Positions 1 to 10,680 of a stretch of DNA of 64,000 bases are shown piece by piece. Below the pieces are notes generated by a model. It saw nothing but the letters and a program-made list of their open reading frames with translations. It ran no database searches and was not told the DNA's origin. Source of the stretch: Nephrocerus scutellatus (Eukaryota > Arthropoda > Insecta > Diptera > Pipunculidae). The translations under genes were made by a program, and so were the position numbers. Numbering within the stretch: the stretch's first letter is position 1; each line of letters starts with the position of its first letter. The DNA lies in NCBI GenBank assembly GCA_947095585.1, contig OX352763.1:118399908-118463907 (forward strand), written 5' to 3'.

Positions 1-574
1 AATCACACTTCTTGACTTGAATTCCCTTTTGAATATTCCTTTCAAATACGACGTACTCATATATCGTTATGCTTCCGTAGACTTCTAAACAGCTTAACAG
101 ACTAATATTTGTCAAAATATGAGTGCGATGTCAACAGCCGTTTGGCAGGTACAGTCTACAGTAGCATGAATTTTGTAACACTTCGATCGGCGAATTTTTC
201 AGGTGTTATACCTTAAGTAAATGGGGAATTTCTCTGGAATAGGAGGTAGTACAAATGGTAAATATTTCGAAAAACGTAGAATTAAATCGTCATGTTCTAG
301 AAGAAATATTTGCTTAGATAGTGTCGCTTAAAAATGTCAATTTTTTTTTAACTGTTATTTTGGATTAGATGTAGTAGTTGGCGTAGGCGGCCCTCACCAA
401 ACGAACGTTGTTGCAAGAACATGTAGACAATTTAACTCTGCATTTTTCAAGATATTAACCAAATTTGTTCCACCTCCCATTCCAGAGATATTCCCCTTTT
501 CTTAGCGTCTTGAAATAATTTATGGCAACCCTGATACCCACTTAGGAGTGGGAATCTTTCAGAGAATACTCTCC
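1..574. other. intergenic, no recognised feature
   Basis: AT-rich intergenic sequence. I see no convincing coding region, RNA gene or repeat here. The right end (about 540-600) may be the decayed tail of the LTR copy that follows. Confidence 0.5.
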
Positions 575-1087
575 TTAGTTAGCCCTATAGTTCTATAAAA
601 TTTCATTGCTATTTACTACTACCTGAACTGAACAATTTTGTAAGAATAGAACCTTCTTGAAACTGTTGATTATGTATAAATACCCCATACTTGATCTCAA
701 TGCATTAGATGTAATTTGGAATTCAACCGAACCCTTAAAAGACTCCAAAAGGCCCAACAACTAACACTAAAAGAGCACCAAAAAACCTCCCAAAAGACCC
801 CCAAAACCCGCAACTGTTGGTTAGGTATAAATACCCCATACTTTGTCGCAGTGCATTAGTAATAAATTGGAATTCATCCGGACTACTTGAAGAGTTGAAA
901 AATAGAAAGAGCTACCGCTTATCTAAATGACTGTGTTATAAGTGAATAATAAGTAATCACCAGTGTAAATTTGAGAACTCCTGCTGTTTGTTAATTAAAT
1001 TTGTAATTTGTGAATAAACGGACTTGTGTTGTATTATTTATTTGCAAAATCCATTACGAACCCAAGAAAGCCTAAATTTTGTAATAC
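575..1087 (-). mobile_element. degenerate LTR copy (inverted relative to the one at 5852), internally expanded
   Basis: The reverse complement of about 575-1087 aligns by eye over several hundred bases with the solo LTR at 5852-6239. Shared blocks include the first ~90 bases (around 985-1087 here), the block at 890-960, and the block around 640-730. Unlike the other copy it carries a direct duplication (661-732 and 812-890) separated by a short run of AAAAGACCC-like units at 735-808. Its outer end has decayed and no target duplication is visible. It is probably an old solo LTR of a gypsy-like retrotransposon; no internal gag-pol region is seen next to it. Confidence 0.5.
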
Positions 1088-2280
1088 GAATAAATGGTAC
1101 CTGCACTTGTACTAACGACGCTACACGGGTAGACACTTAAAGGAAAATTTTAATCTATTTTTCTAATTAAGGGAAGCAACAGTGAACTTTCCCCGACCCT
1201 TCCCTCCATGTAACCAATCCATAAATCCCACCGAACGTGTGAAATGCACTGAAATAAAAATCTGTCCGTCCATCACTAAAATGGCATAAAACACCTGATG
1301 TTGGCTGTCGGCAACAGCTTCAACTGTCATCGTACATCCACCAACACTAGCAGAGCACTTTCTGGTTTTTTTCCGACATAATGGCGTAATGGCACAGCAG
1401 TCAAGGTACTCATGACAGACACACAACAAGCATTTAAACTTTTCCGCCATCACCATCATCGTTACACGTTGACCGTTTCAATGTGAAACAACGCTTGGCG
1501 CACGCAGCAGCTCACTCAAAAATGGAGGATAACGTCGCGTCAATTCATGGAAAAACTTCATCTGGAGCAAATCAAAAAATCCGCTGGAGCGTTGCCAACA
1601 CGAAGAGAAACACATACATTTCTTACATCGCTTTCCAGCTGATGACAAGCGCCTACATACCATGGGTATGTGTTACAGCGGCGAATGTCTGTCTGGTCGA
1701 GGAGCCAAGGACATTACAAATGATGATCTTTACTACTCAGTGTCCCCACAGAGCGAGCTCACACCCAACTAGTTGCCTATGTAAGAACTTCGTGTGGAAG
1801 AAATCAAGAGAGAGAGAGGGAATGCTTTGAATACAGTGGTGCTCAAGAAAATATTCAATGCCTCAAAGACAATTATTGTAAGTTGAAAATTTTGGAAAAC
1901 TCACATTGTGCTTGCCGCTCTTCAGCTTAAAGGTTTGCCATCGCCTCGTTCGTTAAAGTTAAAAAATTGCAACCAATCAAGGGTTTACTATTAAAAATGT
2001 GACTTTAGAAAAGTGACAGGGCGCATTTAAAAAGGCGACCATCAAAAATGCGCACGATTAAAAAGGTGCGCGAAAAAAGGTGAGCAACAAAGTGACGACT
2101 GATAAAATGGCGACCAACAAAAAGATGTTTGATCCAAAAAAATAGGCATTTTTTTCTCTTTCCAATGGGTGTACTCTAAAATTATTTGGAAATTTTGATT
2201 TTTAGTAACAAATTATTTAGTAAATTATTAGAGATTTCCGTTTGGCCTGTAGCGACAGTATGCCATGAATTTCTTTCCCA
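1088..2280. other. intergenic; a degenerate short-unit repeat at 1985-2125
   Basis: No gene recognised. Small open frames on both strands (1163-1459, 1483-1830) overlap each other and show no family resemblance. At about 1985-2125 there is a loose tandem array of GC-containing units of the type AAAAATGCGCAC / AAAAAGGTGCGCG / AAAATGGCGACC, which looks like a decayed minisatellite. Confidence 0.4.
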
Positions 2281-2405
2281 TCATTCGTTCATTGAACTGG
2301 TAGGCAAAAGAAGAGGCTAAAAAGGAACGACTTGCTCATTCGTTCATTGAACTGGTAGGCAAAAAAACAGGCTAAAAAGGAACGACTTGCTCATTCGTTC
2401 ATTGA
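2281..2405. repeat. 55-bp tandem repeat, 2.3 copies
   Basis: Units begin with TCATTCGTTCATTGAACTGG at 2281 and 2336, and a partial third unit begins at 2391. The 55-bp period is exact and the units differ by only a few bases, so this is a recent local duplication. Confidence 0.85.
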
Positions 2406-2555
2406 CAAACCAAGTCCTTCAAAAAACCTTCAGCCTCATTCTGTTTTTTAACTTAACACAGGATTAGGCCTTCTCTTAATCCTGTCAATTTAAATTAATT
2501 ATTTGGATGTTTTGGTGATAAGAACGTAAGAGTTTTGCTCTCTTAAACCTCTACT

Positions 2556-2960
2556 GTGTTCTTTAACTCTCAAAAATTTCATTACGACATCTTGGCCTTA
2601 ACTGAGACCAACCTCTGCTCAAATATCAAACACACCGAATTATTTACATCTGATTTTGTGGTTTTTCGGTATATCGGTCCTGAAAAGGTAGAAAAGGAAA
2701 GGCTTCAGGTCGTGGAGTTCTTTTACCAATACATTCTAGTCTTGATTTTGAAGTAGTGATAAACTCGCAATCAGTGAACTTTTTAATTCATCTGTGCTAA
2801 ATTTTTATCTCAAAACGATACTGCTATATTCTATGGTGCTCGATTCGTCCTTTTCAGCCTAGATTCCGTTAATTCTCTATTCGATAATATCGATCCTGTT
2901 ATAGTTAAGGAGATTTCAATTCAACTGGGCAGAGTCAGACGTTGAATTCTACTTTTTTTA
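2556..2960 (+). mobile_element. LINE endonuclease fragment (Jockey/CR1-like), decayed
   Basis: The translation contains a stretch like the apurinic endonuclease of Jockey/CR1-type LINEs: YDILALTETNL followed by an ELF..DFVVFR block at 2577-2680. Further on, in a shifted frame, is a GDFN-like motif near 2905-2925. Stops and frameshifts separate the blocks, so it is not functional. The reverse transcriptase region is not found next to it. The assignment rests on motif order only. Confidence 0.5.
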
Positions 2961-3204
2961 CTACTAATTACTAACAATAATGCCAAAACTGAGTCTATGA
3001 TTTAATTTTCAAAAGCCTAACTTTGATAAATTCTTTTCACACGCCCATAGACGAAAGTAACTGTTTCGTACGCTATAAACTAGCCTCGAAAGTAGCCCAT
3101 AACAACACTAGTTATGTTATGATATAAACGTCTTTTGTTATATACTACAATCTCAGCGAACACATTGCGCATGAGCAAGAATTCTCTTTTGTTTGTCGTT
3201 TGTG

Positions 3205-3361
3205 ATTTCTGCTTCTCTCCCGATTTAGCAGAAAAACCGGTTTGGACGCGTGAAAAATTAATTTCTTTGTTATTTACTGCAGTCACAGCAAACACACATT
3301 TTCACATTTCTGCTTCTCTCTCTCGATTTAGCAGAAAAACTGGTTTGGACTCGTGAAAAAT
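3205..3361. repeat. short direct duplication, about 100-bp period
   Basis: The block ATTTCTGCTTCTCTC followed by CGATTTAGCAGAAAAAC and GGTTTGGAC occurs at 3205-3258 and again at 3305-3361. The copies are nearly identical, and the spacer carries CAGTCACAGCAAACACA, related to the sequence before the first copy. No function seen. Confidence 0.7.
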
Positions 3362-3585
3362 AGCGTACATGACTTGCAGAAAAGTAATCATCGTGGTCGT
3401 TAGATTGCCGTCAAGCTTCGACCTCGCACGATAAACTCCACTTTCCTTGCTCGTTCTGTAATATACTATTCCCATATTGATAACAAACAAAAAAACAAAG
3501 CCTGTTTTTGTTTTTTTTTGTTTGTCGCCTTTTTTAAGTTGCCGTGTTAATAGGATAGCCAATAAAGCCATCCATTCACCCTTAA

Positions 3586-4054
3586 TCTATACTTCTATAC
3601 TAATATTATAAAAAGGTAATGTGGTTTGTGTGTAGGAGCTAATCTTCGAAACTACTTGGCCGATTTCAAAAATTCTTCAGGGCTACCATAGGCTATATAT
3701 TATCTCATTTAAATAAAAGGGTCTTTCGTGGCTATCTAAATAAGTAAAGTCGACGAAAAAACGGTCGGGAATCATAATGACTGTGTACTATGTGCTGGGC
3801 TGCTTTGTACGTACTATAACGTATATATATAAAAATGAATGTATGTTGGTTTGTAATACGATACTAAAACTTAAAAATTAGACAGCCGATTGAGTTGAAA
3901 CTTTCACAGAGTATGCGTCTTAACAAAATCTCGGTTAACCACATAGTATGAATACAATCGAGATGGCGCTTTGTTTATTTAGGTTTAGGCGATAGTACAC
4001 CACTCCCGTGGTAGAGATGGCAAAGCGGGGATTCATGTGCCCGGGAAAAGCTAG
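3586..4054. mobile_element. non-autonomous Helitron
   Basis: The element starts with TC after an A (TCTATAC, then TACTAATATTATAAA) and ends with CTAG followed by T, the A/T-flanked insertion pattern of Helitrons. A short GC hairpin (CGGG...CCCG) lies just before the 3' end. Internal text such as CGAAACTACTTGGCCGATTT and CATAGGCTATATATTATCTC is the type found in non-autonomous Helitrons of many insects. It encodes no Rep/helicase. A second Helitron-like start near 3836 suggests a nested or composite copy. A related 3' end occurs at 59165-59252. Confidence 0.55.
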
Positions 4055-4641
4055 TATAAAAATATATTCAGAAGAAAAAAACAAGTACGTCAGAATGTAT
4101 TTTTTAACCTGTCAACACTGTATAACGTAGTATTTACCTCGCAACATCATCAGTATGAAAAGCTTTGGGCATACAGCCAAAGGAAGCCGCAGTAATTGCT
4201 AAACAATTTTCCTTCCTTCTTGCCAAAAAAAAAAAAAACGACAAGCGGGTCACACCGACAGGTTGTTACAGGTAAGGTACGTGGGTTTAGCACACGAAAA
4301 GCACCATTAATTACAGTAAATTGTACTTTTGGATTTATTTCCTGTTGTGCGCGTAGGTAAGCCAACAAATGACAGGACTTGTTTTTCCATTCGAAACAAA
4401 TGAATACTTCAGAGATTCCACACAACTTGGCAATCGAGGGAAAGTGTAGCTCATCAAGAGCCAAGCAAAGAGATTTGGCGCGCAAGGATGCACAAACAAA
4501 ACGGGACGGGACTGATTGAGAATCCTTTTTTTTAGAGGCATACACAAATACGCACTAACACATAAGCATTAGAATCGTTTTTTTCTTCTTCTGTCTTTTT
4601 ATTTTTCTCATTTACTCCGGAATCCGGATGTGGGACAAAAA
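4055..4641. other. intergenic, no recognised feature
   Basis: AT-rich. Overlapping minus-strand open frames at 4150-4547 look like chance frames: they share sequence in different frames and match no family I know. Confidence 0.4.
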
Positions 4642-4875
4642 ATGTTGTTTGGATCCCTAATTTTTATCGCTGGTATTTGTGTTGTTGCTGCCGATGTTGA
4701 TACTGAAACGTATTCAATGTTTTGCAAAAACAACAAAAAAAATCCAAAGGGAGAGCGGGAAAAATATTTAATTCAAAAGCAAAGAGAAAATTTGGTTACG
4801 GTTCGTGAATGCCTTTATGTAGCAACCCCTTTTCTGGCACTTTTAGGTACAAACTTCATTGAAGCAGCAGATTAA
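4642..4875 (+). CDS. hypothetical small secreted protein (weak)
   Basis: The ATG at 4642 has a favourable context (AAAA before it) and opens a 77-codon frame to the TAA at 4873. The first ~17 residues (MLFGSLIFIAGICVVAA) are a good eukaryotic signal peptide with a plausible cleavage after VAA. The rest is a charged segment with two cysteines. A possible splice donor (AG then GTACAA) lies at 4847, so this could instead be the first exon of a longer gene. I recognise no family, and hydrophobic N-termini arise by chance in AT-rich DNA, so this is only a candidate. Confidence 0.25.
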   Translation: MLFGSLIFIAGICVVAADVDTETYSMFCKNNKKNPKGEREKYLIQKQRENLVTVRECLYVATPFLALLGTNFIEAAD

Positions 4876-5190
4876 ATACCTTCTTTTGGTCTTGGTAACT
4901 GCGGATGACCCTTATAGAGGAGTTATAGAACGTTGTGCTCAATTTGGCGATATTTTTAATACAGTAAACGTACTGTATAACGAACTTACAAAGCGCAAAT
5001 TCATGTAACACCAACTTGTCTTTATACAGCACTTTAAAAAGTCCCGTACAACGAGTGAAGCACATTCGACATTTGTTTAAACGTCTATAAGCTATAAGTA
5101 GTAGCTGGGCAAAGTCTTGAGTTGCAAATGGGAATTCTGTGGATACAGCTTGGCACACCTTGCCACAATTGCTTCTCCTTCTCTAAGCAA
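4876..5190. other. intergenic, nothing recognised
   Basis: No repeat, RNA gene or convincing coding sequence seen. Confidence 0.4.
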
Positions 5191-5467
5191 CACCGTGGCT
5201 CAGTGGAAATGCACTGAGCTACTGAGCAGAAGGTTCGTTGTTCGAATCCCAGTAACACCACAAGTATTTTTCACGGTGTTCCACCACTCGTGAATGGGTG
5301 ACAAACGTTCCGAGAGTATTAACTTGTCACGGAAAGCTTCTCAATTCGCCGTTCGGATCCTGCCTTAAATTTGTGTCCAAAAATATAAATGCGTAACAGA
5401 AATCGTTGCGAGAAGATAGGCCTTGGACCGCAATGGTCTGTCGCGCCGAATATTATTATTATTATTT
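5191..5467 (+). mobile_element. tRNA-derived SINE with (ATT)n tail
   Basis: A Pol III A box (TGGCTCAGTGG, 5196-5206) and an exact B box (GTTCGAATCC, 5240-5249) are spaced as in a tRNA, but the head does not fold into a complete tRNA. About 200 bp of unrelated body follows, and the copy ends in ATTATTATTATTATT at 5451-5467. This head-body-simple-tail structure is that of a tRNA-SINE. No clear target duplication was found. Confidence 0.75.
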
Positions 5468-5851
5468 CAGAAACTCTATCATGTAGGAACGCCATTAAGA
5501 AAATATGGGGTGCCGTGGTATATAAAAGACCTGTCATTACGAGTAAGTGTGTTATAGCCATCTCTTGACAAAGTCACATACAGGAAAATGATAGGGAAGC
5601 TGCAAAAAGCAGCCTATATGCGTATAGCAAGCTTTATGTTTCAATAAAGGTTTTCGGCCTACATACTACCCTTCCAGTGAATTCTGAAAAGCTATTATAA
5701 AGCGAAAACCGAAGGTGTGCAATTCACAGACGGCTGCAAGCTGGGCGGACCATGAGCACTTCCGTTCATCTCACAGGCTACTGCAGCGTATACCAAGTTG
5801 AGATGATAAAGATTTAGAAAGTCCTGACTTGGTTGAAGCATAAAGTAATAT
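5468..5851. other. intergenic up to the LTR target site
   Basis: No coding region or repeat recognised. Its last four bases (5848-5851, ATAT) are the left target duplication of the LTR that follows. Confidence 0.5.
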
Positions 5852-6239
5852 TGTTACGAAATTTAGGCTCTCTAGAGTTCGTAATGGATTTTGCAAATGA
5901 AAACAGAAGTTCTTTAATCCACAAATTACAACTTTAATTAATAAATAGCAAAAGTTCACAAATTTACACTGGTGATTACTTATTGTTCACTTATAACACT
6001 ATTAATCATAGAAGCGGTAGCTCTATATACATTTCAACTTTTTAAGTAGTCTGGTTCACTTCCAAATATTAACTTAACTTTCTGCGATAAAGTCGCTGTA
6101 TATGTATACCAAATTAACATTTTCGAGAAGGTTCTTATCTTTTGTACAGTATTCTCTTCGAACCACCTAGAAAGCACAAGAAAGTACTAATGTTCTTATA
6201 TAGAACCCTCAAAATAATTTTATATACAAGCTCCCAACA
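5852..6239 (+). mobile_element. solo LTR (gypsy-like) with 4-bp target duplication ATAT
   Basis: A 388-bp sequence begins TGTTACG and ends CCCAACA, i.e. TG...CA with short inverted ends. It is flanked on both sides by ATAT (5848-5851 and 6240-6243). A diverged inverted copy at 575-1087 confirms that it is a repeat. No primer-binding site or pol sequence follows, so it is a solo LTR. A 4-bp duplication is usual for gypsy-type elements. Orientation is set by TG...CA being symmetrical plus the inferred start, so the strand is tentative. Confidence 0.7.
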
Positions 6240-6399
6240 ATATTACTAAGCCTAAAGATATGCAGAGGGTTTTGGAAGTTTCATAATTCTAATACAATTC
6301 AATATTTATATTTTCTTATATATGGGTAGGTACAGAGCAATAAACTCTTTCTATTTACATTTTCGTAGCAATAACTTCAATCGGCATTTGCAATCTATG

Positions 6400-7390
6400 T
6401 AGACAGTCTGGCGGCAATCAGGTCGCTAGAATCAGTTTTACTTACGTCCAGGGTGGCATTGGGCTATCACGTTGCTCTCATTGGACTTCCGAAGAGCGAT
6501 ACCTCGTTGAAAAACCATGAGTTATCAGTCCCGGGGTTACGACACCGTGGTGGGGTCCAGCTCCATCCTAACCCTATATATGGGTCGTGGGTACTTAGAG
6601 CATGCTCTTTGTAATTAACGACCCAGAAAAGGCTACTGGTACTTAGAGTTCCTTACATTTGGAAAATCTCTTCGTATTTTGGTAATCAAGTCTAGCACAT
6701 GTGGGTTGTGCCCAGGATAGCTTGCTATCCTGATGGCAAAAGAGATGGCTTAGGTTCCGGACGGATGTGCTGCCAGGGTCTGCTTTACAATCGCCCAGGC
6801 ACTCATACCGGAAATTTCCGAAGCTATTGATGTCAGACCATATCCAAGGTCGAATTGGTACCACGGGAGTTGTCTTGCCCAACGGATAAGGTTGACCTTC
6901 GGGGAAACCGAGTCTGAGAGACCAGGCAGACCTCTTCGGAGGACTATGGTGCGTTTCGTTCTTGGGATGTATCGTGAGGCCGTAAGGTTTACTCCTGCAA
7001 GGGAGCAACGCTGAATAGGAGATAGTACAATGAGTATGTTTCATGCCACAAGGTGGGTAAGCGCGGGGTTCACCCCAGCTCTACAACGATGCTCTCATTG
7101 AGTTGGGCTATAACCCTTCTCTCATCGAGATCACTGAGCATTTCAAAACCCATATAGTATCGGGGTCTGATCACTTGGAAATCATGGGGCAAACGAGCTC
7201 GTTAAACATGGTACGAGATTTGCCAGCTGATACTGGGAAGGGCAGGTCTATTGCGCGGCTTAAATAAGCACTTCGGAAAGAGGCGGAGGCATTTGCAAAT
7301 GAGAGGAGGACAAACACCTCACTCACATGTAGCACAGCAGAACAACTAAGACCAAAGCTGGACTTGAGGAGCTCCACCCATGAAGTATTG
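6400..7390. other. GC-richer block, probably old transposon sequence, unassigned
   Basis: This stretch is clearly richer in G+C than its surroundings and has few long A/T runs. The 133-codon minus frame at 6643-7044 matches no family I recognise. The composition resembles untranslated parts of LINEs, but no diagnostic motif is visible. Confidence 0.3.
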
Positions 7391-7394
7391 TCAT

Positions 7395-7545
7395 GAGAAA
7401 TACACATGTGTGCAAAGTTTCAATAAAATCGGACTTTGGGAAGTGTGTTAAAAAATCATCACAATATTGTGCCCACCAGCCAGCCAGCCAGCCACGGGCA
7501 CGCGACGTTAATATAGAGAATTTAAAAAACGACAACCAACTGGTT
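7395..7545 (+). repeat. dispersed repeat, copy 1 (see 10515)
   Basis: The block TACACATGTGTGCAAAGTTT, followed by CAATAAAATCGG.CTTTG and later AATATAGAGAATTTAAAAA, recurs at 10515-10680 in the same orientation with moderate divergence. In this copy the middle carries CCAGCCAGCCAGCCAG; in the other it carries CGAACGAACGAACG. A small TTACAGAGACC triplication follows at 7606-7640. Confidence 0.65.
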
Positions 7546-7649
7546 CACGCGGCTCAAATGCTCGTGCTAGGCTACTATCAAGTCATGTGTGGTTTCTAGA
7601 AAGTAAAGCTTACAGAGACCTTACAGAGACCTTACAGAGGTTAGGTCTG

Positions 7650-8300
7650 ATGCGACCATAGCGCTCAGATTTGATGGTAGCTATAGCTATCACACCTTCA
7701 TCGTTTTCGAAAAAATACAGTCCGACGCCTCTAGTCCATAATGCGCAACATACATTGACTTTTATTGGGTGTACCGGCCTCTCTTAAATTATTTGAGGAT
7801 TTGCAGAGCCCCAAATAAGACAATTTTGCTTGTTTACCGTACCCATCGAGTGATAAATGGGTCTCATCGCTGAAAAAATTGCTGTTGCTTCAGCACCCAT
7901 TGGACGTATCTTCTGCGTTGTAATTGGTCAGCAGGCTTGATTTGTTTCGTGTGCTGGACTTTATATGGATGGATCGGTGTAAATCTAGATGCAAAATACG
8001 CCATAATGAGCCGTAAGACAGGTTCAACTGCTGGGAACGTCGGGAAATTGACAAATTCCGTTCTTCATCCACACTTTCACTTACAGCAGCGATATTTCCA
8101 AAGAGGGTAAATTACGATGATGAACAGGCTTTTGTACATCCGTGACGCTTCCAGTTTCTTCGAATTTCTTAACTATCTTTCTAATTGCTTGCACAGTAGG
8201 ACGGACGTTGATGAATGTTATAATCGAGTAGTATCCACGCAAGATTCATCACTTTTCTAATAGGTTTTAATCATTTTAACGCATTTTTCGTTGGTTCAAC
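7650..8300 (-). pseudogene. mariner-like transposase relic
   Basis: Read on the minus strand across three frames, the order is that of an insect mariner-family transposase: an N-terminal helix-turn-helix remnant with IRKIVKKFEETGSV (8160-8220), then a second HTH/linker with SIPRR-like and SYGSLWRILHLDL blocks, then FSDETH (first catalytic Asp), VNKQNCLIWGSANPQII, and a CALW...GLYFFENDEGV block near 7660-7760. Several frameshifts and stops interrupt it. The C-terminal part with the other catalytic Asp is missing. Terminal inverted repeats were not identified. Confidence 0.7.
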
Positions 8301-8319
8301 GATCCCTTTTTGGTAATGT

Positions 8320-9170
8320 CGGACAATAAAGTAATAAAATGACAAATTGCAATTAGCAATGATATGTACTTATCACAACGAACCTTAATGGTCTAAGTGC
8401 GTCGGTTTTGACTGACGGCCACTTCAACCTAACCTAATGATATGTACGAAATAAATGACCCTATATTATGCCTAAACTGACATTTCTAATGCACCATTGA
8501 ACATCCATCCCACTCTTTACTTTACTTCACCTAATGCCTCACATCCTATATATATTACCACATTAAGAAGCATTAGTTTTTTCCCGACTCATTTGCATAC
8601 TCACTCCCTTATCTCCGCCTTCCGACCGCTCCTCTAACCCTCACATTCACTCACAATTACACTCCCTCCGCCACCCACTGGACATTGTATGATGATAAGT
8701 GGAATATTATTGCTTCACTGATTGCCTTCGAACTGTTGGGACATAAATTATTGCTGTCAACGTTCATCCCTCAAAAGGATCTTTTGTGTGTGTCGGGTGC
8801 ATGTACGAGGAATACAATAAGCTACTTGCACTTGGGTATGCGCTGCAGGAGAATGTCCTCTTTTTCCAATAATTTTACGAATTTTCGACTCAGCCCAACA
8901 ACATTTTGGCACTGTCGATGTTTACCATTTGCATGGGTGGCGCTCACGTGGACCGCATTTATTTGTAAACACTCGTATGTGTGTGTTTTAGTCTGTCACA
9001 AGAGTATGCCGCTTTCTAATGACACTCAAATGAATGAAATTCGGTCCAAAGTTGCCTACGAGCGGACTAGGTTTATTTTCTATTTGAGTCAATTTTATGT
9101 CCCTTTACATTTTCTGGGTAGAGTTAAAATTTCTCTTTCGTGGTTTCAATAAGACGTTCTATTTGCAAAC
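8320..9170. other. intergenic; a 155-codon open frame at 8685-9152 of doubtful reality
   Basis: The plus-strand frame at 8685-9152 is open for 155 codons but has no recognisable domain, and it is rich in residues expected from random AT-rich DNA. I do not call it a gene. No other feature seen. Confidence 0.35.
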
Positions 9171-9174
9171 TGTA

Positions 9175-9745
9175 CCCGTGATACGGTTTGGTTTTGTATT
9201 CCATTTGCAAAGTTTTGTAACCATCACTGTAACTTTGCTACCCGTCGCGTCGGCAATCGACGGATAAGGTTTCATTTACTAAGCTTGGTTTTGGTTTGAT
9301 GTTTCATTTGAAAACTGTACCCAGGGTACGGTTTGGTTTTGTGTTCCATTCTCAAAGTTTTGTAACCGTAACTGTAACTTTTCTACCCGTCGGCAAGCGA
9401 AGGGTATGGTTTCGTTTACTCAGCTTGGTTTTGGTTTGGCCTTTCATTTACAAACTGTACCCGGGGTACGGTTTGGTTTTGTGTTCCATTTTCAATGTTT
9501 TGTAACTGTCAGTGCAGTAACTTTGCTACCCGTCGGCAATCGACGGATAAGGTTTCATTTACTCAGCTTGGTTTTGGTTTGATGTTTCATTGAAAACTGT
9601 ACCCAGGGTACGGTTTGGTTTTGTGTTCCATTCTTAAAATCTTGTAACCGTAACTGTAACTTTTCTAGCCGTCGGCAAGCGAAGGGTATGGTTTCATTTA
9701 CTCAGCTTGGTTTTGGTTTGGCGTTTCATTTGCACAGCGCTCACT
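9175..9745. repeat. satellite-like array, about 140-bp monomers in a two-monomer pattern
   Basis: ACGGTTTGGTTTTGT recurs at 9183, 9328, 9478 and 9610. Monomers 1 and 3 share CGGCAATCGACGGATAAGG, while monomers 2 and 4 share CGGCAAGCGAAGGGTATGG, so the array is built of dimers of about 285 bp. Each monomer also carries the blocks GTAACTGTAACTTT and CAGCTTGGTTTTGGTTTG. No coding potential. Confidence 0.85.
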
Positions 9746-10514
9746 ACGAAACTTTTACAGCTTAATCATGGGTATGGTTTCGAGTACGGTTTCTCCAATT
9801 GAAATTGAGAAATTAAATTGCGAGCTGCAAGTACGAGCGCCTGTATGTATGTGATAAACTTACAGTGCTTGTTAATGTGAAAATTCGCCGTCAAGGACAT
9901 AACTTTTACATAATATCTGGAGTAGGAAGAGGATGGGTGATCTTTATGACGACGTTGACATGTGAGTGGCGGCAATTTGGCGAGATTATGGTGTACCTAG
10001 ATACATACCTAGATAATATATTATACTCGTATACCATATTATGGATAAATCGCTGAACACAAACGCATCTACTCACAGTAAAAATGCCGCTAACAGCGAA
10101 ATGACTCGAATTACGTGGATCAATTTTTAAACAAACTCCGCACTGTGTGTGTCAGAGCTTTTGACACGTGAGGACACACTTCATGCGTACAACCAGGTTG
10201 ACATTTGGAGGGTGGAGTGATTAGTACTTAGACATGGCAAGAAACAAACAACAACACATAACAATTAAAACTTTCCATGTAAATTCTCTAATAACGAAAA
10301 GTATACTGAATTCCACTATAAATGCTGAAAAATAAAAACTCATACGAAGCACTGTGTGGTTAGAAATAAAAATTGTTAAGCAGCGCTGCATACAACGCAC
10401 ACAGCGCACAGAAACATTACAGTGTGACGTGTTCTGATGCCGCTAAATAGCATGGTTTTTCAACAAAAGACCAAGGACCCCGGGGAACGATCAATACCAA
10501 ATTTTATTAGAAAG
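9746..10514. other. intergenic, nothing recognised
   Basis: Short open frames only. No repeat family or RNA gene recognised. Confidence 0.4.
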
Positions 10515-10680
10515 TATTGTCATCGAAAATAAATACACACATGTGTGTAAAGTTTCAATAAAATCGGGCTTTGAGAAGTTGGTTAAAAATGTATCGCAAG
10601 ATTCCACCATCGAACGAACGAACGACAGACAGAACCATCCTGCCCAACGAAGTTTGTATAGAGAATTTAAAAAAATATTT
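10515..10680 (+). repeat. dispersed repeat, copy 2 (see 7395)
   Basis: Same block order as 7395-7545: the ACACATGTGTG.AAAGTTTC core, then AATAAAATCGGGCTTTG, ending with ATAGAGAATTTAAAAAAAT. This copy holds a CGAACGAACGAACGACAGACAG stretch in the middle. The family is unknown; it could be a MITE or part of a larger element. Confidence 0.6.

Noticed and set aside
8685..9152. 155-codon plus-strand frame as a gene
   Set aside because: No domain, composition expected of random AT-rich DNA, no splice or promoter support.
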